From Eggerthellaceae bacterium (GTDB lineage Bacteria; Actinomycetota; Coriobacteriia; Coriobacteriales; Eggerthellaceae), in assembly GCA_017511465.1 (NCBI GenBank), contig JAFWJU010000098.1, positions 1 through 63,720 on the forward strand: a stretch of 63,720 nucleotides of DNA, in the 5' to 3' direction. A program made the position numbers and the translations under genes. Positions 54,312 through 62,534 of the stretch are shown here, piece after piece (the first letter of the stretch is position 1; each line of letters opens with the position of its first letter). Under the pieces are notes generated by a model. It saw only the letters and a program-made list of their open reading frames with translations, ran no database searches and was not told where the DNA came from.

Positions 54312-55282
54312 GTATTTCACGCATGTACATGGCCACGGAAGCCGACGAGGGCATGCGGCTGGATGCCCTGATGGGCGAACGCGGCCTGTACCCAAGCAGG
54401 TCTGCAGCCGCACACGCTATCGAGGATGGCAAGGTGCTCGTTGCAGGCGAGCCCGCCTCCAAGAAGCAAGCGGTCAAAGCCGGTCAGCCCATTGTGTACG
54501 AAGTCGCCGAACAGGCCATCGATACGCCGCTCATGGGCGAGCCGATACCGCTTGACATCCGATACGAAGACGACGACATCATCGTCTTGTCGAAGCAGGC
54601 GGGTTTGGTGTGCCATCCATCAGAGGACCATTTGGACGGCACGCTCGTCAACGCCCTCATCTACCATTGCGGAGCCGATCACCTATGCAACGTGCAGGGC
54701 GAGAAAGACCGCTTGGGAATCGTGCACCGGCTCGACATGGACACGACCGGCCTCATGATGGCTGCCAAGACCAACGCCGCGGGCGAGGCGCTCATGGCCG
54801 CCATCCAAGACCACGTGGTCGACAGGCGCTACCTGGCTCTCGTTCATGGCGTCATACCCCATGAGACGGGCATGATCGACGCGCCCATTGCGCGCCATCC
54901 CAAGGATCGCACGCGCATGTGCATCCGCGACGTGCCGAGCGCCCGCGAGGCCATCACGACGTTTACCGTGCTCGATCGCTACGAGGCAGGTCCTCGCGAC
55001 AACGGCTACACGCTCGTGGACTGCAAGCTGTTCACGGGACGCACGCACCAGATTCGCGTGCATATGGAATACGCGAAGCACCCGCTGGTGGGCGATACCA
55101 TGTACACGGCCAACAGCCCACGACACGAATCGGCCAACCGGGGGCTTGCGCGACAGTTCTTGCATTCGTTCAAGTTAACGTTCAGTCATCCGATTACCGG
55201 TCAACCCTTGCATTTCGAGGACGAATTGCCCCAAGATTTGGCCAACGTGCTCGAAGGGCTCGAAGAGAGAAGGTGCTGCTGA
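54308..55282 (+). CDS. rluD: RluA-family rRNA pseudouridine synthase
   Basis: 324 residues. An N-terminal S4 domain (GMRLDALMGERGLYPSRSAA) and a catalytic domain with HRLDMDTTGLMM (catalytic Asp) and LFTGRTHQIRVHM. RluD type is the best guess from position after lspA and the S4 domain, but RluC cannot be excluded. The start overlaps lspA (ATGA). Confidence 0.85.
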   Translation: MSISRMYMATEADEGMRLDALMGERGLYPSRSAAAHAIEDGKVLVAGEPASKKQAVKAGQPIVYEVAEQAIDTPLMGEPIPLDIRYEDDDIIVLSKQAGLVCHPSEDHLDGTLVNALIYHCGADHLCNVQGEKDRLGIVHRLDMDTTGLMMAAKTNAAGEALMAAIQDHVVDRRYLALVHGVIPHETGMIDAPIARHPKDRTRMCIRDVPSAREAITTFTVLDRYEAGPRDNGYTLVDCKLFTGRTHQIRVHMEYAKHPLVGDTMYTANSPRHESANRGLARQFLHSFKLTFSHPITGQPLHFEDELPQDLANVLEGLEERRCC

Positions 55283-55283
55283 C

Positions 55284-56471
55284 ATGAAGAAGACAGTGCT
55301 CATCGGCGTGACGGCATGCGTTGCCATCTACAAGACGTGCGAGATCATCCGCGGTTTGCAGAAAGCGGGCGTTCGCGCGAAGGTCGTCATGACCGAGCAT
55401 TCGACGAATTTCATCAACCCGACGTTGTTCCGGTCCCTCACGCGCGAGCCGGTTGCCGTCGGGCTGTTCGACGACAGGCCCGGAGATCCCATTCACCACA
55501 TCTCGCTTTCGAAGGAAGCCGACCTGTTCCTCATCGCGCCGTGCACGGCCAACGTCATCGCCAAGTTGGCTCATGGCATCGCCGATGACCTGCTGACGAC
55601 GACGGCGCTTGCAACCAAGGCGCCCATCGTCATTGCTCCGGCTATGAACGTGAACATGTACGAGAACGTGGCGACTCAGGAGAACATGGAAACGCTGCGT
55701 TCGCGCGGCATCGCGTTCATCGACGCGGAAAGCGGATACCTGGCATGCGGCGATGTGGGGAAGGGCCGTCTTGCCGACCCGTCCGTCATCGTTTCGGCCG
55801 TTCTCGAGATGCTCGAGGTCAAACGCGATCTCGAGGGGAAACGCGTGTTGGTCACGGCCGGTCCCACGGTCGAGCCCATCGATGCAGTCCGCTTCATATC
55901 GAACCCCTCATCGGGTAAGACGGGTTTCGCCATCGCCGAGGCCGCTGTCAGGCGTGGCGCGGATGTCACCCTCGTCACCGGCCCCGTTGACCTCGACGAC
56001 GTCGAGGGTGCCAAGACGGTGCGCGTCCGCACGGCATGCGAGATGTTCCTCGAGGTCGATACCGTGTTCGACGATGCCGATATCGCCGTGTTCACGGCGG
56101 CAGTGAGCGATTTCCGTCCTTCGATCGTTGCGGACGGGAAACTGAAGAAGGGCATCGATGACGAAGCGCTTACGCGTATCGAGCTTGTCGAGAACCCCGA
56201 CATCCTTGCCACGATGGGCAAGCGAAAGCGCGCAGGTCAGGTTGTCGTGGGCTTCGCCGCCGAGACCGGCGATGTCGAGGCGAACGCGCGCGAGAAGCTC
56301 GTTCGCAAGAACGCCGACTTCATCGTCGGAAACGACGTTTCCGAAGGCAAGGCGTTCGGTGCGGATGAAAACCAGGTGTTGCTCGTGACGAAAGACGACG
56401 CGAAGCCTTTGCCGCTCATGTCGAAAGCCGATCTTGCCAACGTGATTCTCGACGCGGCATTGGAGCAGTAG
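55284..56471 (+). CDS. coaBC: Bifunctional CoaBC (phosphopantothenoylcysteine synthase/decarboxylase)
   Basis: 395 residues. The CoaC half has a flavoprotein start (VLIGVTACVAIYKTCEIIRG), IHHISLSKEADL with the active-site His, PAMNVNMYEN, and LACGDVGKGRLAD with the catalytic Cys. The CoaB half has VLVTAGPTVEPIDAVRFISN, SSGKTG and FTAAVSDFRP. It makes 4'-phosphopantetheine for coenzyme A. One base separates it from rluD. A strong terminator follows. Confidence 0.93.
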   Translation: MKKTVLIGVTACVAIYKTCEIIRGLQKAGVRAKVVMTEHSTNFINPTLFRSLTREPVAVGLFDDRPGDPIHHISLSKEADLFLIAPCTANVIAKLAHGIADDLLTTTALATKAPIVIAPAMNVNMYENVATQENMETLRSRGIAFIDAESGYLACGDVGKGRLADPSVIVSAVLEMLEVKRDLEGKRVLVTAGPTVEPIDAVRFISNPSSGKTGFAIAEAAVRRGADVTLVTGPVDLDDVEGAKTVRVRTACEMFLEVDTVFDDADIAVFTAAVSDFRPSIVADGKLKKGIDDEALTRIELVENPDILATMGKRKRAGQVVVGFAAETGDVEANAREKLVRKNADFIVGNDVSEGKAFGADENQVLLVTKDDAKPLPLMSKADLANVILDAALEQ

Positions 56472-56500
56472 AGCGCAGCGATAACGCATTGCAATCGACA

Positions 56501-56536
56501 AAAGAAGGGCCCTTCCACATGGAAGGGCCCTTTTGC
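56501..56536. terminator. Terminator after coaBC
   Basis: GGGCCCTTCC, loop ACAT, GGAAGGGCCC, then TTTTG; AAAAG precedes it, so it can work in both directions between convergent genes. Confidence 0.85.
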
Positions 56537-56559
56537 TACGAAAAGAACGGTGCAAGCTG

Positions 56560-58299
56560 CTAGAGGAGCTTCTTCAAGGTGCCCAGCAGGCCACGGCCGA
56601 CGCCGCTGCCGGCAGCACGGGCTGCAGACGTGAGTGCCGCGTCGATGAGTTTCGTCTTGGCCTTGCGATCGGCTTCCTCCTGCTTCAGGCGGGCCTTCTC
56701 CTCGGCTTCGGCTTTCTTGGCAGCTTCGCGCGCTTCGCGTTCTGCCTGTTGCTGGGCAAGCCTGACTTGGCGCTCGGCTTCCTTCTCGGCCGCGATGCGC
56801 TGCCGTTCGGCTTCCTTTTCCTCGGCGATGCGCTGGCGCTCTGCCGCTTTCTCCTCGGCAATCCGCTGACGCTCCGCCTCCTTTTCCTCGGCGATGCGCC
56901 GGCGTTCGGCTTCCTTTTCCTCTGCAAGGCGTTGCTTCTCAGCGGCAGCATCCAATTCCGCTTGCAGGCGCGCATCCTCTTCGGCGATCCTTGCCGCTTC
57001 GGCGGCGCGTTGAGCGGCGAGGAAGCTGGCGTTCAGGATCTCGTATGCGCTGTCACGGTCATAGGTCCTGCCGTATCTGCTGCGGAGCGCATCGTTCGAG
57101 ATGATGTAGTCCTTCGCATCGTCAGGCGCGGCATCCATCGAGCATGTGGGCGCGATGACCTTGCAACGCTGCACGACCATGGGCGTGCCATCTTCTTGCA
57201 GGAAGCTGATAAGCGCTTCGCCTGTGCCGAGTTCGGTAATGGCCTCTGCCGTATCGAAGTCAGGGTTGATGCGGAAACTCTCGGCTGCAGCCTTGATGGC
57301 TTTCTGCTCGGCGGGCGTGTAAGCACGCAGCGCATGCTGCACCTTGTTCGACAGCTGCGCGAGCACCGGGTTGGGGATGTCGGAGGGGTTCTGCGTCACG
57401 AAGTACACGCCGACGCCCTTCGAGCGGACGAGTTTGACGATTTGCTCGACCTTGTCGAGAAGCGCTCGCGGCGCCTCATTGAACAGCATGTGGGCTTCGT
57501 CGAAGAAGAAGCACACTTTGGGTTTGTCGAGGTCGCCGACTTCGGGCAGCATCTCGTACAGCTCGGAGAGCATCCAAAGCAGGAATGTCGAGTACATGAG
57601 CGGGGATTGCACCAAGCGGACGCAATGCAGCACGTTGATGTACCCCTTGCCGTCTGCATCGGTTGCAAGCCAGTCAATGATATCGAGTGCGGGCTCGCCG
57701 AAGAAGATGTTTCCGCCGGCATCCTCCAGCTGCAGGAGCGCCCGTTGAATGGCTCCGATGGACTGCGTGGAAATCTGGCCGTACGACAGCGTGTAATCCT
57801 TTGCATGCTCGCCGACGTAGTTGACCATCGTGCGCAGGTCTTTAAGGTCGAGCAACAGCAAACCTTCATCATCGGCCACATGGAAGACGATGTTCATAAC
57901 GCCTTCCTGAACTTCGGAAAGCCCCAGCAGGCGGGAAAGCAACACGGGACCCATTTCCAGGATGGTGGTACGGCAGGGAACGCCGCCTTCGCCGTACACG
58001 TCCCAGAAACGAGTCGGGCAGCCATGGAAATCGTAATCGTACACGCCAAGGGCGGCGAGGCGGTCCACCAGCTTCTCGGTGGCTTCGCCGGCAACGGCGA
58101 CGCCGGACACGTCGCCTTTCACGTCCGCGAGGAACACGGGGATGCCCGCATCGCTCATCGATTGGGCGATTGTCTTCATTGTAACCGTCTTGCCCGTGCC
58201 CGTGGCGCCCGTGATGAGACCATGCCTGTTTGCAAGCCCAGGCAGCAAGTACACAGGTTCAGTCCCCTTGGCAATTAACAGCTTGCCATCGATAAACAT
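56560..58299 (-). CDS. HerA-like / DUF853 ATPase with C-terminal charged repeats
   Basis: 579 residues. Walker A GATGTGKT near residue 31, VFLADVKGDVSG, Walker B-like KVCFFFDEAHMLF and VYFVTQNPSDIP are typical of HerA/FtsK-related DUF853 ATPases. The C-terminal 160 residues are a charged helix with five 11-residue repeats (EEKEAERQRIA) and a short Gly/Ala tail. DUF853 function is unproven; DNA or membrane-associated motor activity is inferred. Confidence 0.85.
   Translation of the reverse strand: MFIDGKLLIAKGTEPVYLLPGLANRHGLITGATGTGKTVTMKTIAQSMSDAGIPVFLADVKGDVSGVAVAGEATEKLVDRLAALGVYDYDFHGCPTRFWDVYGEGGVPCRTTILEMGPVLLSRLLGLSEVQEGVMNIVFHVADDEGLLLLDLKDLRTMVNYVGEHAKDYTLSYGQISTQSIGAIQRALLQLEDAGGNIFFGEPALDIIDWLATDADGKGYINVLHCVRLVQSPLMYSTFLLWMLSELYEMLPEVGDLDKPKVCFFFDEAHMLFNEAPRALLDKVEQIVKLVRSKGVGVYFVTQNPSDIPNPVLAQLSNKVQHALRAYTPAEQKAIKAAAESFRINPDFDTAEAITELGTGEALISFLQEDGTPMVVQRCKVIAPTCSMDAAPDDAKDYIISNDALRSRYGRTYDRDSAYEILNASFLAAQRAAEAARIAEEDARLQAELDAAAEKQRLAEEKEAERRRIAEEKEAERQRIAEEKAAERQRIAEEKEAERQRIAAEKEAERQVRLAQQQAEREAREAAKKAEAEEKARLKQEEADRKAKTKLIDAALTSAARAAGSGVGRGLLGTLKKLL
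56781..56942 (-). repeat. 33-base tandem repeat coding for 11-residue helix repeats
   Basis: About five copies of a 33-base unit inside the DUF853 gene, each coding EEKEAERQRIA or a close variant. Hendecad spacing predicts a long right-handed coiled coil. Copy number may vary between strains through slippage. Confidence 0.75.
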
Positions 58300-58329
58300 G
58301 GACGTTCCTTTCTCGGTTTGCGAGCAATC

Positions 58330-58710
58330 CTACAGGGCGAATTTCCAAAGGCCGTGCAAGTTGCAGTACTCGTACACCTCGATGGGCTTTTGGCCGCCAA
58401 GGACGATTTCGGCATGGGGAGCCTCGCCGGGCTTCAGGCACTTGGCGAGCACGCCTTCCTCGGTGACAACGTAAATCCACTGGATGAAGTGCTCTTCGAG
58501 CATGGGATGGTCGACGCTGCCGACGTTGACGATGATCTTGTCGCCGTCGAGGGTGACGTCGGGAACATGCTTTTCTTTGGCGGCGTCAGTGGTGTTGGCC
58601 TCGATGACGACCATGGGCTGACCGCAGCACGAAAGCGTCCCGCCGCCTTCGGCAACCTTCACAACGATGTTTCCGCAAACCGGGCACTTGTAAAACGTCG
58701 ATCTTTTCAT
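58330..58710 (-). CDS. dfx: Superoxide reductase (desulfoferrodoxin)
   Basis: 126 residues from an ATG at 58710 with AAAGGCGG upstream. N-terminal desulforedoxin centre with Cys9, Cys12, Cys28 and Cys29; the catalytic iron site has His48 (in EKHVP, with Glu46 and Lys47), His68, His74, Cys116 and His119 (YCNLHGLW). It reduces superoxide to peroxide without producing oxygen, as expected for an anaerobe. Confidence 0.95.
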   Translation of the reverse strand: MKRSTFYKCPVCGNIVVKVAEGGGTLSCCGQPMVVIEANTTDAAKEKHVPDVTLDGDKIIVNVGSVDHPMLEEHFIQWIYVVTEEGVLAKCLKPGEAPHAEIVLGGQKPIEVYEYCNLHGLWKFAL

Positions 58711-58827
58711 GGGAAACCGCCTTTCGTTTGAATGTTCTACTGGCATCTCAATGATAAATGAAAACGACTGAACGATATGCCGCATATCGCCGCTTTTGAC
58801 GATTTATGTGATGAGGATGATTGAACC

Positions 58828-58856
58828 TTGCAAAGCAACCGAGTTAGTTTTAAGAT
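58828..58856 (+). promoter_or_regulatory. Promoter of tRNA-Pro
   Basis: TTGCAA at 58828-58833 and TAAGAT at 58851-58856 with a 17-base spacer. Initiation near 58863 falls just before the tRNA. Confidence 0.6.
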
Positions 58857-58869
58857 AGCGTCTCGCTGA

Positions 58870-58946
<77 letters not shown>

Positions 58947-58953
58947 GGAAATC

Positions 58954-58982
58954 AACGGTCCCTAACAGGGACCGTTTTCTTT
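58954..58982 (+). terminator. Terminator of tRNA-Pro
   Basis: AACGGTCCCT, loop AAC, AGGGACCGTT followed by TTCTTTT. Confidence 0.85.
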
Positions 58983-58983
58983 T

Positions 58984-59006
58984 GGGTGGACAGGATTTGA
59001 ACCTGC
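58984..59006 (-). repeat. Inverted copy of the tRNA-Pro 3' part
   Basis: 23 bases exactly reverse-complementary to 58919-58941, which covers the T arm and the 3' acceptor strand of tRNA-Pro. It lies just beyond the tRNA terminator. The rest of a tRNA is not present on that side. Confidence 0.8.
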
Positions 59007-59222
59007 GTGGCAGTTGAACAGCCCAGTGGGCTGTTCAAGCCTGAGCGTCGCGGAATCTAAGACTCACCCTCGGGGGTGGGCGGCGCTCCTTTCGGGGTGG
59101 GCGGCTGGTGTTTCGCCTTTCACCGAAGTCGAGGGGCTGCATTCGCACTCGAAATCGGCGCGATACATGCCATTTCATAAAATATATGCATTATTTCAGA
59201 CGGGAATAAAGGGGAGATTGCT
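59007..59222. other. Repeat-bearing non-coding stretch between tRNA-Pro and echA
   Basis: Contains a 12+1+12 perfect palindrome at 59014-59038 (arm TTGAACAGCCCA) and two copies of GGGGTGGGCGGC (59073-59084, 59094-59105). An A+T-rich tract follows at about 59168-59200, where the ech promoter probably lies. No coding frame with a ribosome site is seen until GGGGAG before the GTG at 59223. Confidence 0.6.
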
Positions 59223-61175
59223 GTGCAACTCATATCATTCTTGATTTTGTTTCCATTGATAATCGCGGCGGTGCTGCTTGTCGCGAAAGGCGATATGCTG
59301 CGCAACGTCATCGTGGTGGCGTCTGCGATCATAATCGCCGCCGGCTCGATTGTGTTGGCAGTGCAGTACCTCGGCGCACCGTGGATCGGCTTCGAATTCG
59401 AATCGCCGATCGTCGATTACATCGGAACGGCCATCGGCGTCGTCATCGCCGCTGCCGTCATTGCATTCGGCGTCAAGTACAAGAACTACCTCGCCATTGC
59501 CCTTGCGGTAATCCAAGTGGTTGGCTCGCTTGTATTCGAGCTGGGCTTCGCGCATGGCGCCTCTTCCCGAATCGGGCTCTACATTGACTCGCTCTCGATC
59601 GTAATGGCGCTGATCATAGGCATCATCGGCAGCGGCATTTGCGTGTACGCGCTCGGTTACATGATCGATTTCCAAAAGCACCTCGATGAGCACGGCGAGG
59701 CGGAGGGGCTCACCGAATTACAGCGCAAGGACCGTCGCCCCGAATTCTTCGCCCTCATGTTCTTGTTCCTGTCTGCTATGTACGTCATCGTCTTCTCGAA
59801 CAACATGGCCTGGATGTTCACAGGCTGGGAGGTCACGACGTTGTGTTCGTTCCTGTTGATTGCCTATACCCGTACTGAAGAGGCCGTCAACAACGCGTTC
59901 CGCCAGATAATCATGAACATACTCGGCGGTATCGGGTTTTTGGTGGCGCTGTACCTGGCAGTTGCCTTCACCGGCACGCTATCGCTCGAGCGTTTCATCG
60001 CGATCGGCATGATGCGTCCCGCGCTCGTTGTAGTCGCTGTGGGGGCTTTGGCGTTTGCCGGCCTCACGAAAGCGGCTCAAATGCCGTTCCACACGTGGCT
60101 GCTCGGCGCCATGGTAGCGCCGACGCCCACGTCCGCGTTGCTCCATTCGTCGACGATGGTCAAGGCCGGCGTGTTCCTGCTCATCAAGCTGTCGCCGCTG
60201 TTCGCCGTCTGCATTGTTCCCGCCACCATGGTCGTGCTCGTGGGCGGCTTCACGTTCATGCTGTGCTCGTTCATGGCAATATCTCAGACCAACGCCAAGC
60301 GCGTGCTCGCCTATTCGACCATCGCCAACTTGGGATTGATCGTCGCCTGCGCGGGTGTTGCCACCCCCGAAGCCGTCTGGGCGGCCACGTTGCTCGTCAT
60401 CTTCCATGCAGCAGCCAAATCGCTGCTGTTCCTGTGCGTCGGTACAGCCGAACATCACATCGGCAGCCGCGACATCGAGGACATGGACCTGCTGTTCGAC
60501 CGCATGCCGCGCCTGGCGCGTTTCATGATGCTCGGCATCATGTGCATGTTCATCGCCCCGTTCGGCATGCTTATCGCCAAGTGGGCGACGCTCGTCTCGT
60601 TCGTCGATTCAAACCAGATCATCCTCATCCTGTTGCTGGCGTTCGGGTCGGCTGCCACATTTATGTTCTGGGCCAAATGGCTCGGCAAGCTGTCGGGTAT
60701 CGCCGGGTCTCCCGAGAACGTCGAGTTGACGGTGCATCCTTCTGAATGGGTCTCGCTCATCATCATGGCGTGCATAGCGGTCGTCGCCTGCGTGGCGTTG
60801 CCGTTTGTATCCAACATCTTCGTCGAGCCGTATGTCGTCGGCGTGTTCGGCGTGCTCGGCCGTGATGTCGCAGTCGACAACCTGTGGCTATCGTCAATCC
60901 TGGCCATCTTCGTGTTCGCCGTGCTGTTCGGCGGCATAGGCGCCTCGAAGAAGAAGCGCGTCGGCGTGTACCTCGCCGGCGTTTCGGTCGATTCGGATAC
61001 CCGCACGTATCGCAACAGCCTGTCAGGCGAGTCGATCGCCACTTCGCGCAACATGTACCTGAACTCGTTCTTCGGCGAGCAGAAGCTTCGCCCCGTCGGC
61101 GAGGTCCTGTGCTCGTTCATCATAGTCGTGGCGCTTTTGGCTAGCGGCATCATCCCGCCGGTCCTGTTCCTGTAA
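59223..61175 (+). CDS. echA: Ech-type hydrogenase membrane subunit A (proton-pumping antiporter-like)
   Basis: 650 residues, about 16 transmembrane helices. NuoL/Mrp-like core: WMFTGWEVTTLCSFLLIAYT with the conserved Glu, GLTKAAQMPFHTWLLGAMVA with the Lys/Pro signature, APTPTSALLHSSTMVKAG, and later His/Lys residues in VIFHAAAKSLLFL. A loop and C-terminal helices (SKKKRVGVYLAGVSVDS) match the Ech/Hyf group rather than NuoL. It couples electron transfer to ion pumping. Confidence 0.85.
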   Translation: MQLISFLILFPLIIAAVLLVAKGDMLRNVIVVASAIIIAAGSIVLAVQYLGAPWIGFEFESPIVDYIGTAIGVVIAAAVIAFGVKYKNYLAIALAVIQVVGSLVFELGFAHGASSRIGLYIDSLSIVMALIIGIIGSGICVYALGYMIDFQKHLDEHGEAEGLTELQRKDRRPEFFALMFLFLSAMYVIVFSNNMAWMFTGWEVTTLCSFLLIAYTRTEEAVNNAFRQIIMNILGGIGFLVALYLAVAFTGTLSLERFIAIGMMRPALVVVAVGALAFAGLTKAAQMPFHTWLLGAMVAPTPTSALLHSSTMVKAGVFLLIKLSPLFAVCIVPATMVVLVGGFTFMLCSFMAISQTNAKRVLAYSTIANLGLIVACAGVATPEAVWAATLLVIFHAAAKSLLFLCVGTAEHHIGSRDIEDMDLLFDRMPRLARFMMLGIMCMFIAPFGMLIAKWATLVSFVDSNQIILILLLAFGSAATFMFWAKWLGKLSGIAGSPENVELTVHPSEWVSLIIMACIAVVACVALPFVSNIFVEPYVVGVFGVLGRDVAVDNLWLSSILAIFVFAVLFGGIGASKKKRVGVYLAGVSVDSDTRTYRNSLSGESIATSRNMYLNSFFGEQKLRPVGEVLCSFIIVVALLASGIIPPVLFL

Positions 61176-61193
61176 AGAGAGGTGCCAGGAAAC

Positions 61194-62075
61194 ATGTTCA
61201 TCACCGAATCCTTCATCTTCACCCTGATAGGCACTGTGGCATTCGTCGTGCTTGCGCCCATCATCGGTTGTTTCCTCGCGGGACTCGACCGCATCATATC
61301 GGCGCGCATGCAAGGCCGTGTGGGACCACCTCTGCTGCAGCCTTATTACGACGTGCGCAAGCTGATCGCCAAAGATGACGTCACCGTTTCGGGTGTCGAC
61401 GGCGTGTACATGACCTGCGCGCTCGTGTTCACTGCGTTTGCGGGTGGCATTTTCTTCAGCGGCGGCAACCTGCTGATGAGCGCGTTTGTCATCACGATGG
61501 CTGCCTTGTTCTTCATCATGGCGGCGTACTCGTCGCGCAGCCCGTATGCCGAGCTCGGCGCCGGCCGCGAGACCGTGCAGGTCATGGCATACGAGCCCAT
61601 GGTCCTGCTCATGGCAGTGTGCTTCTTCATGGCTGCCGGCTCGTTCAACGTGGGCGCAATCTTCAATCAGCCGTTGCCGGTTATCTGCTTGACGATTCCC
61701 GCGTTCATAGGCTTCTTGTTCATCCTCACCATCAAGTTGCGCAAGTCGCCGTTCGACCTGTCCACATCGCATCATGCGCATCAAGAGCTCGTCCGCGGCA
61801 CGACGACCGAGATGAGCGGCAAGACGCTTGCCAAGGTCGAGGTCATGCACTGGTGCGAGACCGTGCTGTTCCTCGGCTGGACGGGCATGTTCTTCATCTG
61901 GGGAACCCCGCTATCCATCATCTTGGGCGTGGTCGTGGCCCTGGCGGCGTGGTTCTTCGAGATTTGGATTGACAACAACTTCGCGCGCGTCAAGTGGCAG
62001 GCCATGCTGAAGTGGGCGTGGATCGTGGCGCTTGTCTGCGGCGGAATCAACATCGTCATTCTGGCGTTCATCTAG
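61194..62075 (+). CDS. echB: Ech hydrogenase membrane subunit B (NuoH-like)
   Basis: 293 residues, about eight helices. LDRIISARMQGRVGPPLLQPYYD is the NuoH/HycD signature, and KLRKSPFDLSTSHHAHQELVRG the second. It anchors the soluble arm to the membrane. I take the ATG at 61194 with AGGAA upstream; a GTG at 61182 is in frame. Confidence 0.9.
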   Translation: MFITESFIFTLIGTVAFVVLAPIIGCFLAGLDRIISARMQGRVGPPLLQPYYDVRKLIAKDDVTVSGVDGVYMTCALVFTAFAGGIFFSGGNLLMSAFVITMAALFFIMAAYSSRSPYAELGAGRETVQVMAYEPMVLLMAVCFFMAAGSFNVGAIFNQPLPVICLTIPAFIGFLFILTIKLRKSPFDLSTSHHAHQELVRGTTTEMSGKTLAKVEVMHWCETVLFLGWTGMFFIWGTPLSIILGVVVALAAWFFEIWIDNNFARVKWQAMLKWAWIVALVCGGINIVILAFI

Positions 62076-62088
62076 GAAGGGGAACAAC

Positions 62089-62532
62089 GTGGGTTACGCA
62101 TCAAAATCCCCCTGGGTCATCCATTACGACGCTTCAAGCTGCAACGGGTGCGATATCGAGGTGCTCGCGGCGTTGTGCCCCGGCTATGACGTGGAGCGGT
62201 TCGGCATCATCAACACGGGCAACCCCAAGCATGCCGACATCTTCTTGGTCACCGGATCGGTTAACAGCCGCAACATCGACGTGGTGAAGCAAATTTACGA
62301 CCAGATGGTCGAGCCGAAGGTTGTCGTCGCATGTGGCATTTGCGCGTGCACGGGCGGCATTTTCCACGATTGCTATAACGTGCTCGGCGGCGTGGACAAG
62401 GCCATACCAGTCGACGTGTACGCTCCGGGCTGCGCCGTTCGCCCCGAAGCCATCATCGACGCGGTCGTCCAGGCAATCGGCATCCTCGAGGAGAAGTCGA
62501 AGGCCCTGCAAGCTGCGAAGAAGGGAGCATAG
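62089..62532 (+). CDS. echC: Ech hydrogenase small subunit (NuoB-like)
   Basis: 147 residues from a GTG at 62089 with AGGAAGGGG upstream. SSCNGCDIEVLAALCPGYD, ACGICACTGGIF and VYAPGCAVRPEAI supply the four Cys for the proximal [4Fe-4S] cluster next to the NiFe site. Confidence 0.93.
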   Translation: MGYASKSPWVIHYDASSCNGCDIEVLAALCPGYDVERFGIINTGNPKHADIFLVTGSVNSRNIDVVKQIYDQMVEPKVVVACGICACTGGIFHDCYNVLGGVDKAIPVDVYAPGCAVRPEAIIDAVVQAIGILEEKSKALQAAKKGA

Positions 62533-62534
62533 CC

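Noticed and set aside
56533-58278. A 581-codon plus-strand frame opposite the DUF853 ATPase
   Set aside because: The product is repetitive Leu/Phe-rich sequence derived from the antisense of the charged repeats; the ATPase motifs are on the other strand.
58984-59070. A second tRNA on the minus strand beside tRNA-Pro
   Set aside because: The T arm and 3' acceptor strand match, but a 5' partner for the acceptor stem and a clear anticodon arm could not be drawn.
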